A stretch of DNA of 14,269 nt, taken from Thermofilaceae archaeon. Its GTDB lineage: Archaea; Thermoproteota; Thermoprotei; Thermofilales; Thermofilaceae. Location: the NCBI GenBank assembly GCA_027017025.1, contig JALURH010000077.1, positions 1-14,269 on the forward strand, written 5' to 3'. The position numbers and the translations under genes were made by a program. This document shows positions 1 through 6,482 of the stretch, in pieces; the first letter of the stretch is position 1; each line of letters begins with the position of its first letter. Under the pieces are notes generated by a model. It was not told the DNA's origin, did not search any database, and saw nothing but the letters and a program-made list of their open reading frames with translations.

Positions 1-171
1 ATTTTCTTTTTTTATGATTTCGTAGCCTTTAAGCTTAAGCTCTATTATCTTGCTCAGCGGTAGCCCAGTCTCCTCCCTTAGTTTAGCCAATTTTTTATTC
101 TTCTTTGTCGAGAAGAATACAAACCTGCCTCTTACCCATACACTATCACTATGGAATATATTGGATTTCAT
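1..171 (-). CDS. N-terminal part of a small RHH/helical (antitoxin-like) protein, truncated by window edge
   Basis: The minus strand reads open from an ATG at 171-169 to the window edge, giving 57 residues that begin MKSNIFHSDS. The first 20 residues are strand-like (VWVRGRFVFFS). They are followed by a basic helix (KKNKKLAKLREETG), a turn, and a second helix (LPLSKIIELKLKGYEIIKK). The pattern 'KLREETGxPLSKIIELxLKGYEI' resembles the helical half of archaeal ribbon-helix-helix or VapB-like antitoxins; that assignment is inference from pattern. An AT-rich TATA-like stretch on the minus strand (about 211-200) lies 29-40 nt upstream of the ATG and fits an archaeal promoter. The C-terminus and any partner gene lie outside the window. 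Confidence 0.5.
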   Translation of the reverse strand, partial: MKSNIFHSDSVWVRGRFVFFSTKKNKKLAKLREETGLPLSKIIELKLKGYEIIKKEN

Positions 172-376
172 TGGATTAGGTTATCTCATGAATTATCATT
201 ATTATTAAAAGTTAGAGAGAATGAATAGATGGAGATGGACTTGATATGTTATTTCTGAGCTGAGTATTATTGCTATTTTAGTTTTACGAATTTATCGTTT
301 TCAAAATTTGCTTCCTCGTTGAACAAGGTTTTGCTGAGTGCTCTTAGGGTTCTCGGTTTTGATGTAGCGTATGGAG

Positions 377-392
377 AAACAATATATTGTTT
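377..392. promoter_or_regulatory. 16-bp perfect palindrome overlapping a TATA-like core upstream of the AbrB remnant
   Basis: AAACAATATATTGTTT is its own reverse complement. It contains a TATA-like centre and lies about 30-40 nt upstream of the start region of the decayed AbrB gene. This matches the layout of an autoregulated toxin-antitoxin promoter, where dimeric antitoxin covers the TATA box. The function is inferred from position and symmetry only. Confidence 0.35.
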
Positions 393-417
393 AGATACTA
401 GGTTATTCTACTATAGT

Positions 418-709
418 ATGGTGAATTACTATTATTCTAGTTAAGGCTACTAGAAACTACCAAATTACTATTCCATCCGAGGTCAGGAAGAGGCTGAATA
501 TTAAGGAGGGAGAGTATCTGAGGGTCGAGGTTGAGGGAGACAAGATAGTATTGACTAAAGCAAGTAGAGAATGGAGGACGGTGAGGCTCGGCGAGAAACT
601 AACCATCGAAGAAATCGAGAAGAGCATAGAAAGAGGAATCAAACTTGAAAGCGGTTATTGGTATCAACGTTTTCATTTATTCGCTTTTAGAAGACTCGCA
701 GCTTCATAG
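418..709 (+). pseudogene. AbrB-family VapB antitoxin, decayed (start lost or frameshifted)
   Basis: The reading frame from 425 to the TAG at 707-709 encodes a clear AbrB/SpoVT swapped-hairpin domain. It contains VKATRNYQITIPSEVRKRLNI, KEGEYLRVEVEGDKIVLTKA, and then a helical tail (TIEEIEKSIERGI) of the kind that binds a PIN toxin. The frame has no ATG, GTG or TTG between its upstream stop (TGA 422-424) and the domain. An ATG-GTG pair at 418-423 is out of frame, and removing one A after it would give an N-terminus MVITIILVKATRNYQ. I therefore read a one-base insertion at about 423-426. The frame also runs about 60 nt past the start of the adjacent VapC remnant, an abnormally long overlap. A non-canonical start codon is the alternative explanation, but the broken partner toxin favours decay. 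Confidence 0.6.
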
Positions 710-815
710 AGAAGCAAAGGATCTGCTATTCTCCATAGATACATGGCTTGTCCCTAAAATAAGCATTCTTCAACGTAGCTATCTCCCGAGGCAAGCTAAC
801 ACCTCCTCCACTTAG
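645..815 (+). pseudogene. VapC PIN-domain toxin remnant, truncated and lacking its first catalytic Asp
   Basis: A second frame starts at TTG 645 and ends at TAG 813-815. It reads KAVIGINVFIYSLLEDSQLH, then REAKDLLFSIDTWLVP. This is the start of a VapC PIN domain, whose family signature is 'VIDTNVFIY...'. Here the catalytic Asp-Thr is replaced by Gly-Ile (GINVF). Homology ends after about 40 residues, with no Glu/Asp motifs 2-4 before the stop. An intact PIN domain needs about 130 residues, and this frame has 56. It sits directly behind the AbrB remnant, as in an AbrB-type vapBC operon. Together the pair looks like a dead toxin-antitoxin module. Confidence 0.65.
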
Positions 816-874
816 ATTCATTTCATCTCTAAAATCCCTGTGTTAACATCAGAAATAAGGCCCTATTAGGAGAT

Positions 875-1330
875 CTATACTAGATATATACTATTTAATC
901 CCTCGTCTACAGCTATTTTATGTAATTTTTCATCACCAGTTAGGAACTCTGTAGCCTTAATGTACTTTGCTGAGGCTATTTGTATTGCATCTGCCCCGTA
1001 AATATGGTATTTCTCTATTAGCTTCCAACTCTCTCCAAGAATCCTTATTTTCATCGGAATCACCAACGCTAAAGCTGTTTTCACCATTCTCCTGACTTCA
1101 AGTAGAAATCTCCTCCTAACAATACTATGTGTTTGTTCATCGATCCTACCTATTCTCCTCGCTCTATCAAACACCCCTAAAACCTCGCCAATATTCCATA
1201 TACTGTAGGAGAGGATTATACTCCCAGAGTAGGCCCTCAGGTAGGTATCTCTCACTCTACTACTACCAGGCTCTTCAATGTACCTCTTTACTATAGCACT
1301 ACTATCCAGATACACTATCAGCTCTCTCAT
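875..1330 (-). CDS. vapC: VapC toxin, PIN-domain ribonuclease
   Basis: The product is a complete PIN domain of about 151 residues. The family's four acidic positions are visible (numbered from an upstream TTG at 1339): Asp12 in LIVYLDSSAIVKRY, Glu52 in NIGEVLGVF, Asp117 in YGADAIQIASA and Asp136 in FLTGDEKLHKIA. PIN toxins of this type are Mg2+-dependent RNases that cut tRNA, rRNA or mRNA and are neutralised by the co-transcribed VapB. I prefer the ATG at 1330 (MRELIVYLDSS) because it puts the Asp at the usual distance from the N-terminus; the TTG at 1339 is possible. It overlaps the end of vapB by 29 nt, so translation is probably coupled. Nothing in the sequence suggests inactivation. Confidence 0.88.
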   Translation of the reverse strand: MRELIVYLDSSAIVKRYIEEPGSSRVRDTYLRAYSGSIILSYSIWNIGEVLGVFDRARRIGRIDEQTHSIVRRRFLLEVRRMVKTALALVIPMKIRILGESWKLIEKYHIYGADAIQIASAKYIKATEFLTGDEKLHKIAVDEGLNSIYLV

Positions 1331-1574
1331 CTCTCGCAACCCTGACTAGCTCGCTCACAAGCCCCTCCCTCGGCTTAACAGGCTCAAAATCCACCTCGTA
1401 ATCCTCTAAACCAGCTAGCTCTAGTAATATATTATCTAAAGCCTCCTCAACAAGCTCATCCCTTATAATATCCTCTAAAAGATTACTCATATCCATCCCC
1501 CTCCTATACGCATACCTCTTAAATTTCATCCACAGCTCACGATCCACATAGATACTAGTCTTCTCCTTAACCAT
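1302..1574 (-). CDS. vapB: VapB antitoxin, ribbon-helix-helix type
   Basis: The product is about 90 residues beginning MVKEKTSIYVDRELWMKFKRYA. It has one beta strand (TSIYVD) followed by two helices (RELWMKFKRYAYRRG and MSNLLEDIIRDELVEEAL), the CopG/Arc/MetJ arrangement that dimerises and binds operator DNA. The acidic C-terminal half (LAGLEDYEVDFEPVKPREG) is the likely toxin-binding arm. The start was chosen at ATG 1574 because GGGGTG (1586-1581) lies 6 nt upstream; an ATG at 1577 and a GTG at 1583 are in frame but too close to or inside that Shine-Dalgarno-like sequence. The 3' end overlaps vapC. A palindrome at 1599-1612, just upstream, is a plausible site for autorepression. Confidence 0.82.
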   Translation of the reverse strand: MVKEKTSIYVDRELWMKFKRYAYRRGMDMSNLLEDIIRDELVEEALDNILLELAGLEDYEVDFEPVKPREGLVSELVRVARDERADSVSG

Positions 1575-1598
1575 CATAAACACCCCATATACAGAACA

Positions 1599-1621
1599 TA
1601 CCGAAATCGGTAATATTAACT
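1599..1621 (-). promoter_or_regulatory. vapBC promoter with palindromic operator candidate
   Basis: TACCGA-AA-TCGGTA (1599-1612) has perfect 6-bp arms. It directly abuts an AT-rich TTAATATTA element (1613-1621 read on the minus strand) about 40 nt upstream of the vapB ATG. Its position between TATA and start fits repression by the VapB dimer or VapBC complex. The site is visible in the sequence; its role is inferred. Confidence 0.4.
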
Positions 1622-1746
1622 TTACGAACCTATAGAGAGAAGAAGTACACTCATTCCCATCAACAATACCTCCATACCGTTTCTGATAACATCTAGGTCT
1701 ACCAGCATTATAGAGTTAATACAGCTAATTCAGCTACTACCGTTTC

Positions 1747-1777
1747 CTCACTCTGTATCTTTTTGATACAGAGTGGG
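1747..1777. repeat. Strong inverted repeat (11-bp perfect arms, 5-nt T loop)
   Basis: CACTCTGTATC (1749-1759) is repeated inverted as GATACAGAGTG (1765-1775) around a loop of five T. A G-T wobble and one more G-C pair extend the stem to 13 bp (1747-1777). It sits at the distal end of a GC-rich intergenic island and could be the closing hairpin of an RNA transcribed leftward, or a protein-binding palindrome. It is not followed by a T-run typical of archaeal termination on either strand. Confidence 0.6.
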
Positions 1778-1927
1778 TCATTACGGCTTGTTTTCGCTCC
1801 TAGCCCGACTGTGGGAGCGGGGAGTTGCTGTACACTATTTTATCTGTCTTGAACCCACTCCCCTCATCGAACTGGGAGCACATCTAAGGCTCATCCCCCT
1901 CGCCCTCATCATCAGGGTCGATTCCCA
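1747..1927 (-). ncRNA. Candidate structured non-coding RNA in a GC-rich intergenic island
   Basis: This roughly 180-bp stretch is 52-60% G+C at 1801-1920, while flanking 60-bp blocks are 30-37%. That is a classic sign of structured RNA in an AT-rich hyperthermophile. On the minus strand a strong TATA box (CTTATAAG, 1956-1949) predicts a transcript start near 1927. Paired segments are visible: GGGGAGT with ACTCCCC (about 36 nt apart), CTCCC with GGGAG around an 11-nt loop, an 8-bp stem enclosing GCCCGACTG on the plus strand, and the terminal 11-bp hairpin at 1749-1775. An ATGATGA close to the predicted 5' end matches a box-C consensus, but I cannot find a matching D box. I do not recognise RNase P, SRP or tRNA signatures. 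The small ORFs here on both strands look non-coding. Confidence 0.35.
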
Positions 1928-1948
1928 CTCAAAACTAGTAGCAAGAAA

Positions 1949-1956
1949 CTTATAAG
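1949..1956 (-). promoter_or_regulatory. TATA box driving the candidate ncRNA
   Basis: CTTATAAG on the minus strand lies at the right edge of the GC-rich island. No coding start sits about 25 nt downstream on this strand with a convincing protein, so an RNA transcript is the simplest reading. Confidence 0.4.
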
Positions 1957-2025
1957 CTTTAAGAGGACTCAAAAAATATAGAAAGCCATAATTTAACACA
2001 GTTTTACGAAGCAGTTTCACAACCC

Positions 2026-2033
2026 TTTATAAG
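2026..2033 (+). promoter_or_regulatory. TATA box for the 66-residue ORF (leaderless)
   Basis: TTTATAAG is centred about 23 nt upstream of the GTG at 2052. The predicted transcription start therefore falls at or next to the start codon, the arrangement for a leaderless archaeal mRNA. This supports the small ORF being real. Confidence 0.55.
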
Positions 2034-2051
2034 CTCCACAACAAAAACCCC

Positions 2052-2252
2052 GTGAAGAGTGACTCACTGGCCAAGAGGGTGGAAGAGTATAGGAAGGATT
2101 TAATGGAGTTGCTTCAGGATGAGCAGGTGGTGCGAGAGCTTCTGCGTGACGAGGATACAAGATACAAGCTATTGTTCGTTGCAGGGGCTCTGAAGATACC
2201 TATATCTTTGGAGGAAAGGAAAAATAGAAGTAAAGTGGAATTACTTGGTTAG
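2052..2252 (+). CDS. Small charged helical protein, convergent with the integrase
   Basis: The 66-residue product starts at GTG and is unrecognised. It is strongly helical and charged: KRVEEYRKDLMELLQDEQVV, then RELLRDEDTRYKLLFVAGAL, ending in a basic tail (LEERKNRSKVELLG). It has no Cys, no membrane segment and no DNA-binding motif I can name. A TATA box 23 nt upstream and a well-formed leaderless start argue that it is expressed. It converges on the integrase gene and the two 3' ends overlap by 12 nt. Co-location suggests, without proof, an accessory or antitoxin-like gene of the same mobile region. Its first-helix spacing of Leu and Glu would suit a short coiled coil or a protein-binding helix. 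Confidence 0.6.
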   Translation: MKSDSLAKRVEEYRKDLMELLQDEQVVRELLRDEDTRYKLLFVAGALKIPISLEERKNRSKVELLG

Positions 2253-3431
2253 AGAATCCAAGATATCTAGAATTTCTGGCCTCTTCCTTATTAATTCGAA
2301 TACTTTCTCTAGGAGTTCCTTAGCTTTCTCGACATCCCCTCTAAGTTCAAGGTACGATGTTACTTCGAGTGGTTGTCCACACCGCCAGCACGCCTTGGCG
2401 GTAGGCGGCAGCTTCTGCCCACAGCGGGGACATGTAATAAAGCTTCCATCTTCCTTTCGTTCATCGATTCCGAAGAGCCTCTTGTACTTCTCCACTGCTG
2501 CAGTCTCGCTCAGATGCGAATAAACATCTATCATCCTGCGTGTCCTCCAGCCGAACCACTGCATCATTTCCTTCTCCGACAGCTTCCCATATAGCTCCGT
2601 AGCCCTGTAGTGCCTTAAGAGGTGAAGGTATATTCTCTCATTTATGCCGAGCCTCTTCTTTAGCCTCGAAAGATACATGTAGAAGTCGTTGCTCCTCAGC
2701 TGCCTGTAAGAGCGGGTGTAGAAAAGGGGGGCAGAGGGGTTATCGCCGAACCTGTGGAGCTTTAGCCACTCCCTGACAATGTTCTGATACTTGATTACGA
2801 CTACGGTTCTTCCCTGGCTCTTACTTTTCCTGATCTTTATCTTGATGTAGTCTCCAGCGTCCTCGACGTCGCCGACCTTAAGGTTCAGTATCTCTCCCCG
2901 CCTAGCCCCGGTCTCATAGGCTATGGCTAGGATGGACTTGTATGGCTGCCTCGCATGGTCTATGAGCTTCTCAACGATTTCTGGGAGATTAGGGGGTAGC
3001 TCCGGAAGTGTATCCTTAATATTTTCCACCTTGAAGTACTTGTATATCTCGTTGAGCCGATCCCTTTCTATCTCCAGGTTTAATTCGTCGTAGGCTTCTA
3101 TTAGGAAGCGGAGAAAGGCCTTCAGAGCTATCTTCACGCCATGTTGGGTTGTCTTTCTTTTTATCTTGGCGACGTACTTCTTGAGTTCAAGGAGAGCTAG
3201 ATGGTTAACGTCCTTCCCCTGCCTTTCCAAGTGCTCTAGGAAGTAGAAGACCCGTAATGCATAATTGTATACTGTTTCATGGCTTTTACCAGCCGACCAC
3301 AGCCAGCTCGCAAATTCTTCCAGCAGCTCTGCGTGAACCCTAATACCTAGTTTCTGCTTCCTCCGTCTGAGAGAGTTTTCTACATTGTGTGCATCGATGT
3401 GGACCGCACGCGGCTTGGGCTCTAACTCCAA
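2241..3431 (-). CDS. Tyrosine recombinase/integrase with C-terminal zinc ribbon
   Basis: The 396-residue product has an N-terminal SAM-like core-binding domain at about 25-125 (SWLWSAGKSHETVYNYALRVFYFL, then a basic helix before KAFLRFL). The catalytic domain follows at about 150-320. Visible active-site residues are Arg177 (YETGARRGE), a Lys near 202-204 (RKSKSQGR), His270 and Arg273 (HLLRHYRAT), Trp295 in place of the usual second His (QWFGW), and nucleophile Tyr304 (IDVYSHLS). After the recombinase core there is a treble CxxC-x10-CxxC zinc ribbon (Cys334, 337, 348, 351) and a helical tail. XerA proteins are about 100 residues shorter, so this is more likely an element-type integrase than the chromosomal dimer resolvase. 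The TTG start at 3431 is preceded by GAGGGG with 3-nt spacing and a TATA box about 31 nt upstream. All catalytic residues appear intact. Confidence 0.88.
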   Translation of the reverse strand: MELEPKPRAVHIDAHNVENSLRRRKQKLGIRVHAELLEEFASWLWSAGKSHETVYNYALRVFYFLEHLERQGKDVNHLALLELKKYVAKIKRKTTQHGVKIALKAFLRFLIEAYDELNLEIERDRLNEIYKYFKVENIKDTLPELPPNLPEIVEKLIDHARQPYKSILAIAYETGARRGEILNLKVGDVEDAGDYIKIKIRKSKSQGRTVVVIKYQNIVREWLKLHRFGDNPSAPLFYTRSYRQLRSNDFYMYLSRLKKRLGINERIYLHLLRHYRATELYGKLSEKEMMQWFGWRTRRMIDVYSHLSETAAVEKYKRLFGIDERKEDGSFITCPRCGQKLPPTAKACWRCGQPLEVTSYLELRGDVEKAKELLEKVFELIRKRPEILDILDSLTK

Positions 3432-3455
3432 GTTCCCCTCTATAATTGCACCGGA

Positions 3456-3469
3456 CGGTTTATAAACCG
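3456..3469 (-). promoter_or_regulatory. Integrase promoter: TATA box inside a 14-bp palindrome
   Basis: CGGTTTATAAACCG is perfectly self-complementary and contains TTTATAAA, placed about 30 nt upstream of the integrase TTG. Flanking CCGG and a further CGG copy extend the partial symmetry (3451-3475). A dimeric repressor bound here would block TBP, giving tight control of recombinase expression. The repressor is not identified. Confidence 0.5.
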
Positions 3470-3509
3470 GAACGGACTGACCTTCATTTTTTGTCTGATT
3501 CGATAAGAG

Positions 3510-4799
3510 CTAGTCAATAATTCTCCCTATTAAATAGATAGGAGTAGCATCGATAACCTTAACCTTAACAATTTCTCCAGGCTTAACACCTTCTTCCAAA
3601 ATAACTGGCTTATATTCAGGTGTACGAGCAATAAAGCTACCTTTAGGTGTGTTCTCCGTAACTACAGCATCCGCAACATACCCTATATAGCCTCGATTTA
3701 TCTCATAAGCTATTCTAAGAGCTATTTCACTAGCAATCCTAGATCTACGCTTCTTCTCGGGTTCTGGAATCTGTGGAAGCATATATGCTTTAGTGAAGGG
3801 TCTAAGAGTATAGCGGGCTATATGCACTTTATCAAACTTTATTCTCTCCAGGAGCTCCAAGGTATTTCTGAAAGCCCCCTCCTTTTCCCCTGGAAAACCC
3901 ACAATAATATCTGTTACTAAACATAACCTACCTAGCTTATCCCTGAAGACCCTTACTAACTTCTCATACCCGGTAATACTATATTTCCTACCCATAAGCC
4001 TAAGAACACCGTTATCTCCGGACTGAACAGGTAGATGCAGATAATTATATACCCTCTGATCATACATTATTTCAGCTAACTGCTTAACAAAGCGGGAAAC
4101 AAGCCATGGCTCCATCATACCGAGCCTAATCCTATAGTCACCTTTCACCTCGCTGAGTATAGTTTTAAGTAAGTCGATAAGTGTATAGCCAAGATCAACG
4201 CCATATGTAGCTACATCTTGGCCAGTAAGGTATATTTCTCTAGCGCCTCCTTTGACAGCATCCTTTACAGCGTTAACTATAAGGTCTAGTGGATAGCTCT
4301 TTACGCCTCTTCCACGCGAGACTCTCTCTATACAGAACGTACATGTACCCAAACACCCGGTCTGTATTGGCACAACATAGGTAACTTCACCCATATGTCT
4401 CGGCAGTACCTTACGCCTAGCATTATACTGCCGAATAATAGTAACCCTTTTGTCGCTTAGGACAGCATTAGCAACCTCTTCTATAGCATCTGACTCGATA
4501 AGTGAGGCCTCTGGGGAAATCTTGGAGATAGTGTAGGGTCTAACATTAACTATGCATCCAGATATGATGAGTCTGAAGCCATATTTGCCTCTAAGTTTTT
4601 CAAGCTCCCTTATCCTGCGAAGCATCTTGTACTCTGTTTCGCCTCTAACTGCACAGGTATTGATTATTACAACATTTGCCTGTTCTGGAGTATTAACTAT
4701 CTCTGCACCTCTCCTGCGTATGATGCTCTCAACTATCTTACTCTCACCTTTATTTAGCCAGCACCCATATGTCTCAATGTACACCTTCTTCTTAGTCAT
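3510..4799 (-). CDS. tRNA methylthiotransferase, CDKAL1/MtaB type (radical SAM)
   Basis: This MiaB-family enzyme is expected to convert N6-threonylcarbamoyladenosine at tRNA position 37 to its 2-methylthio form, the archaeal/eukaryotic CDKAL1 (e-MtaB) reaction. Numbered from the upstream ATG at 4814, the UPF0004 domain has three auxiliary-cluster cysteines: Cys18 (ETYGCWLN), Cys54 (INTCAVRG) and Cys87 (ISGCIV). The radical-SAM CxxxCxxC is at 154-161 (TGCLGTCTFC), followed by the SAM-binding and glycine-rich stretches (YLTGQDVATYG, HLPVQSGDNGVLRLMGRKY, VGFPGE). A TRAM RNA-binding domain fills about 375-434. Length (about 429-434) is normal. I prefer ATG 4799 (MTKKKVYIETYG) because the only TATA-like element (4835-4825) lies about 30 nt upstream of it and only 15 nt from ATG 4814. 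Which substrate it uses is family inference. Confidence 0.9.
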   Translation of the reverse strand: MTKKKVYIETYGCWLNKGESKIVESIIRRRGAEIVNTPEQANVVIINTCAVRGETEYKMLRRIRELEKLRGKYGFRLIISGCIVNVRPYTISKISPEASLIESDAIEEVANAVLSDKRVTIIRQYNARRKVLPRHMGEVTYVVPIQTGCLGTCTFCIERVSRGRGVKSYPLDLIVNAVKDAVKGGAREIYLTGQDVATYGVDLGYTLIDLLKTILSEVKGDYRIRLGMMEPWLVSRFVKQLAEIMYDQRVYNYLHLPVQSGDNGVLRLMGRKYSITGYEKLVRVFRDKLGRLCLVTDIIVGFPGEKEGAFRNTLELLERIKFDKVHIARYTLRPFTKAYMLPQIPEPEKKRRSRIASEIALRIAYEINRGYIGYVADAVVTENTPKGSFIARTPEYKPVILEEGVKPGEIVKVKVIDATPIYLIGRIID

Positions 4800-4824
4800 T
4801 ACTAACCCTACCATAAGTTAATGC

Positions 4825-4835
4825 TTTAATATTTT
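4825..4835. promoter_or_regulatory. AT-rich core that may serve as TATA box in both directions
   Basis: TTTAATATTTT is nearly symmetrical (AATATT centre). It is the only good TATA-like sequence between the divergent methylthiotransferase and membrane-protein genes. On the minus strand it predicts a start about 5 nt before ATG 4799; on the plus strand it predicts a start about 10 nt before ATG 4866. Shared use is inferred. Confidence 0.35.
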
Positions 4836-4865
4836 CAATGCTATTCTGTCTAAGAGGTGTATCAG

Positions 4866-6482
4866 ATGATACCTAAAAAAGAGTCGCTAGCACTAGCATT
4901 ACTGCTAATATTCTTTGTATTCCCAATATATTCCCAACCCACTAACCCAACGCTAAGCGTAGATGTGTCAGCACGTATAGAATATGGTTATGCACTAGTA
5001 CTACTAAGGATAGATTCCCCTCAAAGCTTTACACTACTGAGGTATAACATTACTGGGCTCGAGGAACGACTGGCATTAGCACTAGCGGAAATAGACGGCA
5101 GGTTATATAGAGGGACGATAAGTGGGGGATCCTTAGTCTTCGATTTTAAGTCTGAAGTAAACCGAGTTAATATAACTCTGATTTTCCTGGATGCAGTAAA
5201 GAGAGTAAATGATACATTGATTCTCTCAATACCGGTACCATTAAGTCCTGTAGGTTGGGAAGCAGAAACGCATGGAACAGTATCCTTCGGGTCTTCTCGT
5301 GTAAAAATAAGTAGGCCGACGGTAGGCAAGCCGGGGACTGGAGTAATCAATGTAACCTCTAGGGTGACGCCAGGTGTAACAGAGACCTATACCGGGGAAG
5401 TGAGGGCAACTGCCTATAAAATGATCTCTATCCAGAGCCTCAAGAGAACAATATACATCGAAGGTACAGATAAAATATTGATGGAAGAAAACTACACTCT
5501 TACAACACTCTCAGATTCCCCCCAGACATTATTCACCCTAAGGTTCCCTAGGGAATATAAGGTATTAGGTGTAGAGGGGCCTCTAGGACCATATCCACGT
5601 ACTGGAAATAGTGGGTATAATGTACAGGGAAGCGGAGACTATAAGATTATATTCATTAACCTACGTGCACCACCGCGAAAACGGGGACAGAAAACATCTG
5701 TTGTCATAAAAGTTGAATTAAATACGACAAGTATTGACTCTACATTAAGTCTTGATGCCTTCGTGGGTACCGGGATATATATCAATCACTACGATATCTA
5801 TATTGCCGTTCGGGGAGAGGCAGAGATAGATTATCCACTCATAAATGAATTCAAGAAGGGTGGATATACATTCTATAAACTGAAGCCGGCTGGCCCACTC
5901 TTTAGAGAGGAAATGTACCCCAAGGTTACGTGCAAAGTAAATATAGTTCCCCAGGGTTTAGCTGTGATGCCACTTATACTGATTATCTCTCTATCCCTGG
6001 TTTCAGCGGCTCTAGTAGTAATCATAAGAGCTAGAGTGGCTAAGCCCGCGACGAAGGAGAGGGAGAGGGTCATAGAGAGGATAGAGGAAACTGAGAGAGA
6101 GAAAATACGTGAATTGATTAAACGTAGAGCCGAAACCTTTAGATCCGCACTGACATCATGGGAGAAAGTGAAGAGCAGGAAAATATCTAAGCATACGTAT
6201 AATCAGCTATTTAGGAGGTTAATGAGGAAGGAAGTTGAGTTATCGAAGAAGATTTCTGGTATAGCTAAGTCAGTAGCTGATGAAACTCTGCAGAAACAGG
6301 TAGCTGAGATAGATAGCTTAGCTAAGGATATAAGAAGGCTATTTAAGGAGATATCTAGGGTGGAGCGGAGCTTTAAGTCAGGTCTTCTGGAGTCAAGAGA
6401 GTATAAGAGGAGGCTTTCAGAATTGGAGAGAGATATTGATAGGAGAATAAATAGGATGTTGGCGATAGCTGAGGAGCTATAA
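4866..6482 (+). CDS. Membrane-anchored extracytoplasmic beta-rich protein with cytoplasmic coiled coil
   Basis: The 538-residue product is not a family I can name. It begins with a signal-peptide-like segment (IPKKESLALALLLIFFVFPI). A beta-rich, threonine-rich ectodomain follows, with six N-glycosylation sequons (NIT, NIT, NDT, NVT, NYT, NTT). There is one transmembrane helix at about 363-387 (MPLILIISLSLVSAALVVII), a basic stop-transfer (RARVAKPATKERER), and about 140 highly charged residues predicted as coiled coil in the cytoplasm. Topology is inferred as N-terminus outside. Start: AGAGGTG (4853-4859) lies 6 nt before ATG 4866, so the in-frame GTG at 4857 is part of the Shine-Dalgarno sequence. 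Its TAA overlaps the ATG of the primase-like gene by 1 nt, so the two are one operon. A sensor or scaffold role is possible but unsupported. Confidence 0.82.
   Translation: MIPKKESLALALLLIFFVFPIYSQPTNPTLSVDVSARIEYGYALVLLRIDSPQSFTLLRYNITGLEERLALALAEIDGRLYRGTISGGSLVFDFKSEVNRVNITLIFLDAVKRVNDTLILSIPVPLSPVGWEAETHGTVSFGSSRVKISRPTVGKPGTGVINVTSRVTPGVTETYTGEVRATAYKMISIQSLKRTIYIEGTDKILMEENYTLTTLSDSPQTLFTLRFPREYKVLGVEGPLGPYPRTGNSGYNVQGSGDYKIIFINLRAPPRKRGQKTSVVIKVELNTTSIDSTLSLDAFVGTGIYINHYDIYIAVRGEAEIDYPLINEFKKGGYTFYKLKPAGPLFREEMYPKVTCKVNIVPQGLAVMPLILIISLSLVSAALVVIIRARVAKPATKERERVIERIEETEREKIRELIKRRAETFRSALTSWEKVKSRKISKHTYNQLFRRLMRKEVELSKKISGIAKSVADETLQKQVAEIDSLAKDIRRLFKEISRVERSFKSGLLESREYKRRLSELERDIDRRINRMLAIAEEL

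Noticed and set aside
250..445. Plus-strand frame without a good start (contains LNKVLLSALRVLGFDVAYGE)
   Set aside because: It has no ATG near the beginning, no recognised motif, and the palindromic promoter of the AbrB remnant falls inside it. It could be another gene relic, but this cannot be supported.
1622..1708. 28-residue minus-strand ORF upstream of vapB (MLVDLDVIRNGMEVLL...)
   Set aside because: It is too short, with no Shine-Dalgarno sequence or TATA box in a convincing place and no recognisable family.
1895..1930. tRNA-like T-arm sequence (GGGTCGATTCCC on the plus strand)
   Set aside because: One base short of a canonical T-loop arrangement, and no acceptor, D or anticodon arms can be placed around it.
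1773..2020. Overlapping small ORFs on both strands (60 and 61 residues)
   Set aside because: They lie across the GC-rich island and its flank, have no supported start or conserved motif, and overlap each other. Structured RNA is a better reading.
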